A stretch of DNA of 64,000 nucleotides from Mesorhizobium sp. L-8-3. GTDB taxonomy: Bacteria > Pseudomonadota > Alphaproteobacteria > Rhizobiales > Rhizobiaceae. The position numbers were made by a program, and so were the translations under genes. Each line of letters opens with the position of its first letter. The first letter of the stretch is position 1. The notes beneath the pieces were generated by a model. That model worked only from the letters and a program-made list of their open reading frames with translations, ran no database searches and was not told where the DNA came from. This document shows positions 47,987 to 57,166 of this stretch, piece by piece. The stretch covers positions 1,796,501 through 1,860,500 of the forward strand of contig NZ_AP023262.1 of NCBI RefSeq assembly GCF_016756615.1, written 5' to 3'.

Positions 47987-49120
47987 CTAGTTCACGCCCG
48001 CCGCGGCCTTGACCCGCGCGTCGGCCTTCGTCTCGATCGGGGTGCCGTCGACAGGGCGCGGCGTGGGAATCGGCACGTCGACCTCTTCGGCCCGGTCGCG
48101 CCAGGCCAGCGGCACCGGTCCGGTCGCCTTGCCGAGGCCGACGGCGACGAGCTTCGGATTGGCGATCTTCTCCAGCCAGCGCGATTTGACCTTCTTGGCC
48201 TCGTGGTCACCGGCGGCCTCGGACTGCGCCGCGGCCTGTTTCCGGTCGCACACTTCGGGCCGCATGTTGACGGGGCCGGGATCCTGCATGCCGTAGGCCG
48301 CCAGGCTCGTCAGGGTCTGGCTCTGCGTGCCGGTCGCGGCGAAGCCGCGCTCCAGCAGGCCGGCGGCGTAGTCGGTCCTGGTGACCGCCGACTTCTGCCC
48401 CAGCACGACCACCGCAAGCGTCCTGCCGTCGCGTGTCGCCGTGCCGACCAGGTTGAAGCCGGACTCGCAGATGAAGCCGGTCTTCATGCCGTCTGCGCCT
48501 TCGAAGCGGCCGACCAGCATGTTGTAACTCATCAGCCTCTTCTTGCCGGCGAGCAGGCCCTCGATCGAGAAGTAGGAGGCATATTCCGGAAACTCGTTGC
48601 GGATCGCCATGACGAGCAGGCCGAGGTCGCGGGCGGTGGCGTACTGGTCGGGCGAATGCAGGCCGTTGGGATTGACGAAATGCGAATCGGTCATTCCGAG
48701 CCGGGCGGCCTCGGCGTTCATGCGCGCGGCGAACGCTTCCTGCGACCCGCCGACATTCTCGCCCACGGCCATGGCGACGTCGTTGGCCGACTTGATGATC
48801 ATCATCTTCAGCGCATTGTCGAGCGTCATCACCGAGCCGGGCTTGTAGCCCATCTTGCTCGGTGGCTCGCCGGCCGCATGTTTTGTCATCCGGATCGGGG
48901 AATCAAGCTGCAGTTCCCCCGCCTTCAGCGCGCGGAATGTCACATAGGCGGTCATCAGCTTCGTCAGGGAGGCGGGATGCCAGCGCTTGAAGGCATCCTC
49001 ATGGGCGAGCACCTTGCCCGATTTCGCATCGAACAGGATCGATGGGCTCGCCGCCGCAGGCGCCGCCGCCAGGAGGAGGATGCCGGTGAGCGCCCGGCGA
49101 AAAAAATGCGTCCCTGCCAT
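47987..49120 (-). CDS. D-alanyl-D-alanine carboxypeptidase (penicillin-binding protein)
   Basis: 377 residues with a signal peptide (ALTGILLLAAAPAAAS). The three active-site motifs are HPASLTKLMTAY (SxxK), IIKSANDVA (SxN) and GADGMKTGFI (KTG), as in DacA/DacC. It trims the terminal D-Ala from peptidoglycan stem peptides in the periplasm. A C-terminal tail of about 100 residues rich in proline and lysine is unlike the E. coli DacA beta domain. Complete. Confidence 0.94.
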   Translation of the reverse strand: MAGTHFFRRALTGILLLAAAPAAASPSILFDAKSGKVLAHEDAFKRWHPASLTKLMTAYVTFRALKAGELQLDSPIRMTKHAAGEPPSKMGYKPGSVMTLDNALKMMIIKSANDVAMAVGENVGGSQEAFAARMNAEAARLGMTDSHFVNPNGLHSPDQYATARDLGLLVMAIRNEFPEYASYFSIEGLLAGKKRLMSYNMLVGRFEGADGMKTGFICESGFNLVGTATRDGRTLAVVVLGQKSAVTRTDYAAGLLERGFAATGTQSQTLTSLAAYGMQDPGPVNMRPEVCDRKQAAAQSEAAGDHEAKKVKSRWLEKIANPKLVAVGLGKATGPVPLAWRDRAEEVDVPIPTPRPVDGTPIETKADARVKAAAGVN

Positions 49121-49334
49121 CGTATCCCGAACAGTCCCTGCCGCAATCCTGAGGCGAATTCCGGTCCTTGAGCTTCGGCGCGGATCGGCTATGGTTTCAA
49201 GCCCGATCGGCGCCCGGTCGACCAGTGCCGGTGCTATTTAGCCTATGTGACGCCAAAATGGCAAAGTCCGGCCGATCACGATCTCAACAGCGGACGCTTC
49301 GCGGCCCGCCCAAGCAACGAAGGCCCAGCTCTAC

Positions 49335-50498
49335 ATGCCCATCCTGAACCGCGCCGCCGAAATGCAGGACGAAGTCGCCGGCTGGCGACGAGAGCTCCAC
49401 CAGATGCCGGAGCTGAGTTTCGACCTGTTCAAGACATCCGAATTCGTCGCCGACAAGCTGAGGGCCTTCGGTTGCGACGAGGTGGTCACCGGTCTGGCCA
49501 AAACAGGCGTGGTCGCCATCATCCGCGGCAATCTCGGCGCCGGCGCGACGATCGGGCTAAGGGCCGACATGGACGCGCTGCCGATCGCCGAAGCGAGCGG
49601 TGTACCTCATGCCTCGAAGCATCCGGGCGCCATGCATGCCTGCGGCCATGACGGCCACACCGCCATGCTGCTGGGGGCGGCCAAATACCTGGCCGAGACC
49701 CGCAATTTCGCCGGCTCGGTGGCGGTCATCTTCCAGCCGGCCGAGGAGGGCGGCGGCGGCGGCGGCGTCATGGTCCGCGAAGGCATGATGGAGCGTTTCG
49801 GCATCGGCAAGGTGTTCGGCATGCACAATATGCCGGGCCTTGCCGTCGGCGAATTCGCCATCCGGCCGGGACCGATCATGGCGGCCACGGCCGAATTCAC
49901 TATCACCGTCAAGGGACGCGGCGGCCACGCGGCCATGCCGCACCGCTCGGTCGATCCGGTGGTGGTGGCAAGCCAGATCGTCATGGTGTTCCAGACCATC
50001 GTGTCGCGCACGGTGGACCCGATCGATTCGCTCGTGGTGACCGTGACGAAGTTCCATGCCGGCGATGCCTACAACGTCATCCCGGCGCAGGCCGAGATCG
50101 CGGGCACGGTGCGCACGCTGCGCAAGGAAGTGGCGGCGCTGGCGCGCGAGCGCATCCATGCCATCTGCGCCGGCATAGGTGCCGCGCATGCGGCGGAAAT
50201 CGACGTCCGTTACGATGCCAACTATCCCGTCACTTTCAACAATCCGGAGGAAGCGATCTTCGCGGGCGATGTGGCGACCACGGTGGCCGGCGAGAAGAAT
50301 GTCGACCGCGCGATCGAGCCGCTGATGGGCGGCGAGGACTTCTCCTATATGCTCGAAGCCCGGCCCGGCGCCTTCATCTTCCTCGGCAACGGCGATACCG
50401 CCAACCTCCACAATCCCGGCTACGACTTCAACGACGAGGCCATCCCCCACGGCATCAGCTACTGGGTGCGCCTGACGGAGACGGCGCTCGCCGCCTGA
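49335..50498 (+). CDS. M20 family amidohydrolase (HipO-like)
   Basis: 387 residues. RRELHQMPELSF opens the family; GLRADMDALPI, AMHACGHDGHTAMLLG, FQPAEEGGGGGGVMV and the late PLMGGEDFSYMLEARPG give the metal ligands of an M20 hydrolase, with the dimerisation domain (GRGGHAAMPHRSVDPVVVA) between. HipO-type enzymes cleave N-acyl or N-carbamoyl amino acids. The exact substrate is unknown. tRNA-Arg lies about 120 bp downstream. Confidence 0.92.
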   Translation: MPILNRAAEMQDEVAGWRRELHQMPELSFDLFKTSEFVADKLRAFGCDEVVTGLAKTGVVAIIRGNLGAGATIGLRADMDALPIAEASGVPHASKHPGAMHACGHDGHTAMLLGAAKYLAETRNFAGSVAVIFQPAEEGGGGGGVMVREGMMERFGIGKVFGMHNMPGLAVGEFAIRPGPIMAATAEFTITVKGRGGHAAMPHRSVDPVVVASQIVMVFQTIVSRTVDPIDSLVVTVTKFHAGDAYNVIPAQAEIAGTVRTLRKEVAALARERIHAICAGIGAAHAAEIDVRYDANYPVTFNNPEEAIFAGDVATTVAGEKNVDRAIEPLMGGEDFSYMLEARPGAFIFLGNGDTANLHNPGYDFNDEAIPHGISYWVRLTETALAA

Positions 50499-50618
50499 GC
50501 AGGCGAGACCGCGAGGGGTGGGCGCAACCACCCTTCGCCGTTCCGCATTCTCCTGTCGACGCGACGCGACGAAACGGGTTGGCGAACCGCCCCGAAGCCG
50601 CTATGAGTGGCGTCGCGT

Positions 50619-50695
50619 GGTCCCGTAGCTCAGTAGGATAGAGCGACAGATTCCTAATCTGTAGGTCACAGGTTCGATTCCTGTCGGGATCACCA
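50619..50695 (+). tRNA. tRNA-Arg (anticodon CCT)
   Basis: GGTCCCGTAGCTCAGTAGGA begins the gene; the anticodon stem-loop is ACAGA-TTCCTAA-TCTGT with anticodon CCT, the T loop GGTTCGATTCC is intact and the acceptor closes with CGGGATC-A-CCA. It decodes AGG codons. CCA is encoded. The next gene, on the opposite strand, begins beyond 50726. Confidence 0.97.
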
Positions 50696-50725
50696 CTCGA
50701 TCAGCTGCCTGGCGCAAGCAGCGCG

Positions 50726-52360
50726 TCATGGTGCTCTTGAACGAAGGAGGAACTGGAAGCGCGGGTGATCGCGAATGGCGTCGAAATCCACGTCATGACG
50801 TATCTGCTCTATCGCGTTCCGGCTCACGCCTCGGACAGCCCCTTCCAAGCGCCGCACCGCTTCCTCCACGTCCCCGAGTACCGAATGCACGCAGGCGGCG
50901 TTGTATTGCGTGACGAAATCGTCCGGATCGATCGTCAGCGCTCTCGCAAGCCAGGAATGTGCCTTATCGTGGTCACCGAGATAGGCGAGCGCGAGGGCTC
51001 CGCGATGCAGCGGCGCGGCACTTTCAGGATGCAGCGCCGCGGCGCGTTCGGCGCGCTCGAAACTGGTCCTTGCCCATCTCGGCCGTTCCGGATCGTCCCT
51101 TGTCAGGAAGCTCGCGACCATCAGCGGCGAATAATAGTCGTCGGGCCGGAGCCGTGCCGTCAGTTTGAATGTGGAGATCAATCTCTCTCGGTTCCCAAGG
51201 AAACGCGCCATGGTCTCCGCCGAGAAGAAGTTGGCATCGTATGAATTGGGGTCGATGGAAAGAGCTGTCCGGTATGCCAGTTCGGCTTCCTCGTATCTTT
51301 CACAGCAGAACAGAGCGAAACCCCTGGCCGCGTGAGCCTCGGCAAGGGTGGTGTCGAAATGGAGCGCCTTGTCGGCGATATCCAGGATCGCATCGGCGGC
51401 GATATCCTGACCATGGCGATTCAGCAGAAAGCAGTCGCATATCACCATCCCCGCATAGGCGCGCCCATAGCGAGGATCGAGTTCAGCCGCTTTGGCGAAC
51501 ATGCGTCGCGCCAACAGGAGATACGGCTTGGTGAATTCTACCATCAACTGCCGCCCGCGGAGCTCGTAGTGATAGGCTTCGATGCTGTGGGTACGGGTCT
51601 GCCGCATGGCGCGCCGTTCTTCAGGCAGCAGTTCCAGCTCCAGATGCCGGACCACCGCTTCGGTAATCTCGTCCTGGATTGCGAAGATGTCGGCGAGTTC
51701 CCGGTCGAACCGTTCCGCCCACAGAAGCTCTCCGGACTTGCCTTCGAGCAGGCGTGTGGAGACGCGTAGCTGTTGGCCGGACAAGCGGACGCTCCCCTCT
51801 AGAAGATACCCGACACCGAGTTCGCGCGCGATCTCGCCGCCGCGCAACTCGTGCTGCTTGAATGTGAAACTGTAGTTCCTCGAAACGACCCGGAGTCTCC
51901 GGCTTTTCGCCAACGCTGTGATGATGTCCTCGGCGATCCCATCCGCGAACCAATCCTGATCGGCCCCCGCGGTCTCGAACGGCAACACGGCGATCGACGG
52001 CTTGTCGTTCGGCGACTGAGGTCTTGGGGGCCCGGGCTGTCTCTGTTCCTCGATCGAGCGAAGCTGCTTCTCGTCCAGGATATAGCCGCGACGCGGCACG
52101 GTGCGGATGAAACCCTCCGCCTGCGGACCGAGGGCGACGCGAATATCCTTCAGGCACTGGCTGAGTGAATCGTCCGAGACGATGACATCCGGCCACACGA
52201 CTTCGATCAGCTCGTGTTTGCCGATCACCCTGCCCGGGTTCTTGATCAGATAGGTCAGCAAGGCCAGCGATTTGGCGCGCAACCTCACGTCGCCGGCGCC
52301 ATTGCGGAGCCTGCCTTGCTTCAGGTCGAGCGTATGGCCTGCGAATTCGAAAACGGACAT
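50726..52360 (-). CDS. Winged-helix regulator with TolB-like and TPR domains
   Basis: 544 residues. N-terminal Trans_reg_C (OmpR/CadC-type) domain, with LLTYLIKNPGRVIGKHELIEVVWPDVIVSDDSLSQCLKDIR and RTVPRRGYIL; then an adenylate-cyclase/TolB-like region (SIAVLPFETAGADQDWFADGIAEDIITALAKSRRLRVVSR) and about seven TPR-like helices toward the C-terminus. No membrane helix, unlike CadC. Many rhizobial paralogues are labelled adenylate cyclase, yet no cyclase catalytic motif is visible here. Ligand and targets unknown. Confidence 0.9.
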   Translation of the reverse strand: MSVFEFAGHTLDLKQGRLRNGAGDVRLRAKSLALLTYLIKNPGRVIGKHELIEVVWPDVIVSDDSLSQCLKDIRVALGPQAEGFIRTVPRRGYILDEKQLRSIEEQRQPGPPRPQSPNDKPSIAVLPFETAGADQDWFADGIAEDIITALAKSRRLRVVSRNYSFTFKQHELRGGEIARELGVGYLLEGSVRLSGQQLRVSTRLLEGKSGELLWAERFDRELADIFAIQDEITEAVVRHLELELLPEERRAMRQTRTHSIEAYHYELRGRQLMVEFTKPYLLLARRMFAKAAELDPRYGRAYAGMVICDCFLLNRHGQDIAADAILDIADKALHFDTTLAEAHAARGFALFCCERYEEAELAYRTALSIDPNSYDANFFSAETMARFLGNRERLISTFKLTARLRPDDYYSPLMVASFLTRDDPERPRWARTSFERAERAAALHPESAAPLHRGALALAYLGDHDKAHSWLARALTIDPDDFVTQYNAACVHSVLGDVEEAVRRLEGAVRGVSRNAIEQIRHDVDFDAIRDHPRFQFLLRSRAP

Positions 52361-52653
52361 GGATCGCTTCGCGCTATCGCTTCGGCTCGCCGGCGATCAT
52401 GCCCGACAATCACCCACATTTCCACCAAGCGGACAGCCCGCTGTCCTTGCGCCGAGCGGCATTCAACGCGTCGCCCGAACGCTGTGCTTCGCTCCGTGTC
52501 TCATAGGCGAGCAACTCGCCGTCCAATGTCGCTGGAATCGAGCGAGCCCTCTCCCAGAAAAGGAAAAGACCAGCCGGGTCGGTCACCACGTCGTAACGAA
52601 TGGCAGGAATCCGGAGGGCTTCCACATCGGCGACGATCCGCCTTTGATGGCCG

Positions 52654-52941
52654 TCAAACACGGCGGCCCACCTTCGGTGGGAGGTCGTCAGACGGAACAC
52701 CGTACTCGAAATCAAAAGGTCGGCGCATTTCGTGATAGTCACGCCATGACTCGCAACCAGCGATACGTCTCATTCCAATATCGGCCAGTTGGGATTCACT
52801 CATGCTGTCGAAAAACATCCAGCTTGCCCGCGTGTTGCACCACCTCTCCCATCCGGCGACCAACACGTTCAGCCATCCGAACAGCCTGTGACCGGTACCA
52901 TGATGGCTCGTTTCCAACGGCTTGATGCCAAGGATGGTCAT
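52654..52941 (-). CDS. DUF1127 (YjiS-like) domain small protein
   Basis: About 95 residues. The core WERWCNTRASWMFFDSMSESQLADIGMRR is the DUF1127 motif; such small basic proteins link to RNA turnover and phosphate/stress responses in Agrobacterium and Rhodobacter. AAGGAG precedes the ATG at 52941 by eight bases. It is longer than the usual ~50-residue forms by an N-terminal and a C-terminal extension. No partner is nearby. Confidence 0.85.
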   Translation of the reverse strand: MTILGIKPLETSHHGTGHRLFGWLNVLVAGWERWCNTRASWMFFDSMSESQLADIGMRRIAGCESWRDYHEMRRPFDFEYGVPSDDLPPKVGRRV

Positions 52942-53472
52942 CGCTTGCTCCTTCTCGCAGTTCGATAGCGGAGCATCGCGCCCTGCCGGCGGGATGTCTG
53001 GAATGTCGGTTGAAATTGGCATGAAATTTCGCCGATGCGTATCAGCGGCGGGCATGCGGGAAGAGTGCCCCTTGATGGATACCTCCCGCTGCAGCGGTCA
53101 CCCTCAGGGTGTTGTTGGGGCCCGGGTTTTGGCGAAAGCGCCCTGCGCGGCTCTGACGGAGTGGGATAGGCAGACCGCTCCGCCAACCAGGTAGTAGTAT
53201 ATTCGTGGTTGCTAATGTCTCTTGTACTTGGGGGAAACTCCGCGTCAGTGGCTATAGTGGAGTACAGTTATTTACCTTCACAGGAGGTGCAACAGCGCAT
53301 CAATTGGATTTCTGAAAGAGGAATCGGAGAGGAGTGGTGAGTTGGCGAGCGGGCGGCACGCAGCAAGCCCCGGGAGCCGACAGCATGTGAATGGAGGGGC
53401 GCAAAGCGCCACCACCATTGGTTAGGCTCCGCCAAGCATGGGGCCGGTCAGAGCATCAAGGGAATTTGAACA
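52942..53472. other. Long intergenic region before DUF1254 gene
   Basis: 531 bases, more AT-rich than the surroundings in the middle. TGTACTTGGGGG near 53222 and GGAGTACAG near 53263 form an imperfect dyad separated by about 30 bp, which could be part of a promoter. No gene is supported. An open frame on the minus strand extending past the DUF1127 start (to 53055) is not homologous. Confidence 0.45.
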
Positions 53473-55083
53473 ATGGTCCGCTTAGCCTTAGTCAGCAGCC
53501 TCGCCTTCGTTCTTGCGACAGGTCCAGCTTTCTCCGAAGTATCCGCCGAAACCGTCAAATCGCTCTCGGCGCCAGACACGATTGAAACACGAGCGGGCAA
53601 GCTTGATTTCCGGGACGGAGCGCCGACCGAGGAAACGGCGCGGAAGATCTACGACACCCTGGACTTCACGCGCGCGCTGAACGTCTACAACAACAGCTTC
53701 CGCGGCGCGTCCGCACTCGCCCTTGTCAAGGGCTTCGAGGAGATCGGCGCCAAGCCCGGCGAAGTGGTCATATTTCCTGAGCTGATGGATTCGGCTTCGT
53801 TGTTCCTGACCGCCAATGCCGACACGATCTACTACATGACCGGACTCGACCTGACGAAGGGCCCGGTGGTGGTCGAGCAGCCGTCGGGCGGCATCGGCAC
53901 GATCAACGACATGTGGTTCTCCTGGGTCATCGATATCGGTGCGCCGGGGCCGGATCGCGGGCTTGGCGGAAAGTACCTGATCGTCGGCCCGGACTATGAC
54001 GGCCCGCTGCCTGAGGGCGGCTACTTCGTCGCCCATGCGAAGACCAACTTCGCGCTCTATGCGGCGCGCGCCAACCTAGTCGACAACGATCCGAAGCCGG
54101 CTGTCGATAACATCAAGCGCAACATGAAGGTCTATCCGTACCAGCCCGGCGCCTTCGGCTCCAGCATCGCCCAGGCCCTCGACGGAAGCGTGCGCATTGC
54201 CGAAGAACCGAAGATTCCCGAGACGAAGTTCATCGAAGCGACCGGACGCTCGTTCAACACGATCCCGCCCAGCGACTTCGGCTTCTTCGAACTGATCAAT
54301 GAGAACGTCCAGAACGAGCCCGCCACCAGCTACGACGTGGAACTGGCGGGCCAGCTCGCCGCGATCGGCATCGTGCATGGCAAGGAGTTCAAGCCGGACG
54401 AGCGGATGAAGAAAATCCTGTCCGAAGCCGCCGCGGTCGGGCAGGCTACGGGTCGGGCGCTCAACTGGCGGTTTGCGACGAAGCACCCCGAGTGGGCCTA
54501 CTACGAGGGCTCGCACTGGGGCAGCATGCTGTGGGAAGGCGGCGCCTTCTTCGAGACGCCGCCACCCCTGTTCGAGGGCGGCGTGTTCAAACCGCTGCCG
54601 CCGACAGGCGCCCGCACCCTCGATTCGCGCGCGGCCTTCTACTACGGCTACACGCTCGATTCACCGGGCATGATCATGCGCATCCCCGGCGTGGGTTCGC
54701 AATATCTGATGGGTTTCCTGGACGCCGACGGCGAGCCGTTCGATGGTGCGAAGACCTACAAGGTGACCCTGCCCAAGGATGTCCCGGCGGCGGCATTCTG
54801 GTCTTTCACCCTCTATGACAACCAGACGCGCTCGATGCTGCAAACTCCGCAGAAGTACCCCCGTGCCGGCAGCCAGAGCTATCCGTCACCAGCAGCGGAG
54901 GCGGCCGGCGACGGCACCACAACGGTCTATTTCGGCCCCTCTCAGCCAGAAGGCGTCGCGCGCGGCAACTGGATACAAACCGATCCAAAGAAGGGCTGGT
55001 TCACGATCCTGCGCCTCTACAGCCCGCTCCCGTCGTTCTTCGACAAGAGCTGGCGTCCGAGCGAGATCGAACCGGTCGAGTGA
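53473..55083 (+). CDS. DUF1254/DUF1214 domain exported protein
   Basis: 536 residues with a signal peptide (LALVSSLAFVLATGPAFSEV). The DUF1254 part has FPELMDSASLFLTANADTIYYMTGLDL and the DUF1214 part has FFETPPPLFEGG, YGYTLDSPGMIMRIPGVGSQYLMGFLDADG and FTLYDNQTRSMLQTP. Function unknown; members are exported and sometimes co-occur with transport genes. The ATG at 53473 lacks a strong ribosome-binding site. It stands alone between the unannotated 53 kb region and the PRC-barrel remnant. Confidence 0.87.
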   Translation: MVRLALVSSLAFVLATGPAFSEVSAETVKSLSAPDTIETRAGKLDFRDGAPTEETARKIYDTLDFTRALNVYNNSFRGASALALVKGFEEIGAKPGEVVIFPELMDSASLFLTANADTIYYMTGLDLTKGPVVVEQPSGGIGTINDMWFSWVIDIGAPGPDRGLGGKYLIVGPDYDGPLPEGGYFVAHAKTNFALYAARANLVDNDPKPAVDNIKRNMKVYPYQPGAFGSSIAQALDGSVRIAEEPKIPETKFIEATGRSFNTIPPSDFGFFELINENVQNEPATSYDVELAGQLAAIGIVHGKEFKPDERMKKILSEAAAVGQATGRALNWRFATKHPEWAYYEGSHWGSMLWEGGAFFETPPPLFEGGVFKPLPPTGARTLDSRAAFYYGYTLDSPGMIMRIPGVGSQYLMGFLDADGEPFDGAKTYKVTLPKDVPAAAFWSFTLYDNQTRSMLQTPQKYPRAGSQSYPSPAAEAAGDGTTTVYFGPSQPEGVARGNWIQTDPKKGWFTILRLYSPLPSFFDKSWRPSEIEPVE

Positions 55084-55196
55084 ACCGAGAAGCGGGGAAC
55101 GGCGGTACACACGCTAGGAATGGCGCCGTTGGCCGTTAGACTTGCGCCCCGCCATCAGGCCGGCAATCGGCAGGAGTGGGCGGCAATGGATAGGGA

Positions 55197-55362
55197 TCAC
55201 GACCCTACCAACACCGCCCATACCTTCTTTCCGAACGCCACGAGGATCAGTCGCTCGACGTTCCCGATATGGTTTCCTTCCCTGTCGTAGACATTCGTTC
55301 CAACAACCATATCGCTCGCGATGAGTTCGTGCGTTTCCTTGACGTCGGGTTTTGTTCATCAT
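55197..55362 (-). pseudogene. Frameshifted and truncated PRC-barrel protein
   Basis: After AAGGAG the frame opens with ATGATGAACAAAACC, but the domain-coding frame is displaced by one base (an extra C in AAAACCC). In the second frame one reads HELIASDMVVGTNVYDREGNHIGNVERLIL, which is the PRC-barrel opening, and stops at TGA (55197-55199) well before the domain ends. One base insertion plus an early stop make this a broken gene. PRC-barrel proteins of this type are common in rhizobia near stress and surface genes. Confidence 0.65.
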
Positions 55363-55531
55363 GACGTGCTCCTTTTCGTTTCGGACAAGAGCAGCGTGCC
55401 GGCACTGCAGGCGTTCCGGTGAGGGTCCCGCCTGGAACCAAGCTGGCGCCGTCACGTTCCAAGTGCGGGACTTCTGCCGATCCCGGGTTCCATCAAGCTC
55501 CGGTGGGCCGCCGAATAGTTGATCTCGACTC

Positions 55532-55783
55532 ATGGACGAAAAGCCCTTTGAGGAACCGGTTCTCGTCAGGTTGGAGCCGCTCGGCCCTGCCCTGCCGATC
55601 CACTCCACCAAAAAGGCGGTGGAACTGCTGACCGATGCCCGATGGCCCAGTGAGCGCGGGCCACGTCACAGAGATGCTGTCGACGCCTGTCTGAAGGTCC
55701 TGGATGGCCACAGATCCACGCTCGACGCGCGGAATGCACTTCTCGAGGCCGCACGTGAAGCCGAAATTCTTGTAGCGGTTTGA
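55532..55783 (+). CDS. DUF982 family protein
   Basis: 83 residues: PALPIHSTKKAVELLTDARWPSERGPRHRDAVDACLKVLDG and ALLEAAREAEILV match DUF982, a rhizobial family of unknown function, often in multiple copies. No ribosome-binding site stands out. It is complete for the family. Confidence 0.85.
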   Translation: MDEKPFEEPVLVRLEPLGPALPIHSTKKAVELLTDARWPSERGPRHRDAVDACLKVLDGHRSTLDARNALLEAAREAEILVAV

Positions 55784-55944
55784 GTTGGAACCTGCGATCC
55801 ATCTCGAGCGGCAGGCTTCGTCGCGACGCAACAGGTGCCTGGTATCGCGATGTTTCCTCTCGTTTCATTGCCGGCGCGGGTGGCCATGACATAGGTTCGG
55901 GACAAAGCTCGACTGACGAGGGTGACAAGTGTGACGGCATTGCG

Positions 55945-57165
55945 ATGGACTCGCTGATCACGGCCGCCGCGCAGGCACTGGCGGCAGGAGATGCCCTCGG
56001 CGCCTTGAAACGCGTCGCCCTGCGTGACGACGCACCCGCGCTCGCGCTCCGGGGCATCGCCATGGCGCAGCTCGGCGATCTCGTTCGCGCCAAGGTCCTG
56101 CTCAAGAGCGCGGCGCGCGCCTTCGGCCCGAGGGAGACGATTGCACGTGCGCGCTGCATCGCCGCCGAGGCCGAGATCGCGCTCGTCTCGCGCGATCTTT
56201 CCTGGCCTCTGAAGGCACTCGATGCCGCGCGTGCGACATTCGAAGCACATGGCGACCGGCTGAATGCCGCGCATGTCAGGAACATCGAGGCGCGGCGGCT
56301 GCTCCTGGTCGGCCGCCTCGACGAGGCCGAGCGCATGCTCGACGGGCTCGATCCCACGGAATTGCCACCCGCCTTGCGGGCGGCGCATGAGCTGACGATC
56401 GCCGGGATCGGCGTCCGGCGCCTGCAGACGAAGGCGGCGCGCACTGCGCTTGCCCGCGCCGGACAGGCCGCACGGCAGGCGGGAATGTCCGCTCTGACGG
56501 CGGAGGTCGAAAGCGCGTCGCAGGCGTTGAACAGGCCGGCCGCGCGGTCGATCGTCAGGGGCGAGGAACGCCATCTGCTGCTGGACGAGGTCGAAGCGCT
56601 TCTGGCATCGGGGGCGCTCGTGATCGACGCGTGCCGGAACGTCGTGCGGGACGACAGGCAGGCGGTCTCGCTGGCGACGCGACCCGTGCTGTTCGCGCTC
56701 GCACGTGCACTGGCCGAGGCCTGGCCGGCCGACGTGTCGCGAAGCACGCTGCTCTTGCGTGCCTTCGGCGCCAGACATGCCGACGAGTCGCACCGCGCCC
56801 GGCTGCGGGTCGAGATCGGTCGGCTTCGCGTCGAGCTTCGCACGCTTGTCGACGTGAATGCCACGAAGCAGGGTTTTGCGCTTGCCCCACGCCGAGCGGG
56901 CGAAGTGGTTGTCCTGGCGCCGCCGGTCGAGGAGCAGAATGCCGATGTGCTGGCTTTCCTCGCCGATGGCGAATCCTGGTCGAGTTCGGCCCTGGCCATC
57001 GCGCTCGGCACGAGCCCCCGCACGGTGCAGCGGGCGCTGGAGCAACTCGCGGCCGCCGGCAAGGTCCAGTCCTTCGGCCGCGGGCGGGCGCTTCGCTGGA
57101 TGACCCCGCCCGTGCCCGGTTTCCCGACAAGCTTGTTACTCCCCGGCCCGCCGCCCGGAGATTAG
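55945..57165 (+). CDS. Helix-turn-helix regulator with helical repeats
   Basis: 406 residues. The N-terminal 200 residues form TPR-like helices (ALAAGDALGALKRVALRDD, ARATFEAHGDRLNAAHVRNIEARR, LDEAERMLDGL); a winged helix-like segment (DVSRSTLLLRAFGARHADESHRARLRVEIGRLRVELR) follows, and a C-terminal HTH (SSSALAIALGTSPRTVQRALEQLAAAGKVQSFGRGRALRW) ends the protein. It is immediately upstream of the beta-propeller gene (1 bp), so it may control or pair with it. The 5' frame could extend to 55780, but ATG at 55945 marks the helical start. Targets unknown. Confidence 0.8.
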   Translation: MDSLITAAAQALAAGDALGALKRVALRDDAPALALRGIAMAQLGDLVRAKVLLKSAARAFGPRETIARARCIAAEAEIALVSRDLSWPLKALDAARATFEAHGDRLNAAHVRNIEARRLLLVGRLDEAERMLDGLDPTELPPALRAAHELTIAGIGVRRLQTKAARTALARAGQAARQAGMSALTAEVESASQALNRPAARSIVRGEERHLLLDEVEALLASGALVIDACRNVVRDDRQAVSLATRPVLFALARALAEAWPADVSRSTLLLRAFGARHADESHRARLRVEIGRLRVELRTLVDVNATKQGFALAPRRAGEVVVLAPPVEEQNADVLAFLADGESWSSSALAIALGTSPRTVQRALEQLAAAGKVQSFGRGRALRWMTPPVPGFPTSLLLPGPPPGD

Positions 57166-57166
57166 G

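Noticed and set aside
52410..52742. Small minus-strand frame after DUF1127 containing TDPAGLFLFWERARSIPATLDGELLAYE
   Set aside because: It overlaps the DUF1127 gene by almost 90 bases in another frame, has no ribosome-binding site and no recognised family. It might be real with an internal start but cannot be supported.
55114..55611. 165-residue minus-strand frame across the PRC-barrel remnant
   Set aside because: The frame is open only because the domain frame was displaced; its own sequence has no similarity pattern, while the shifted frame does.
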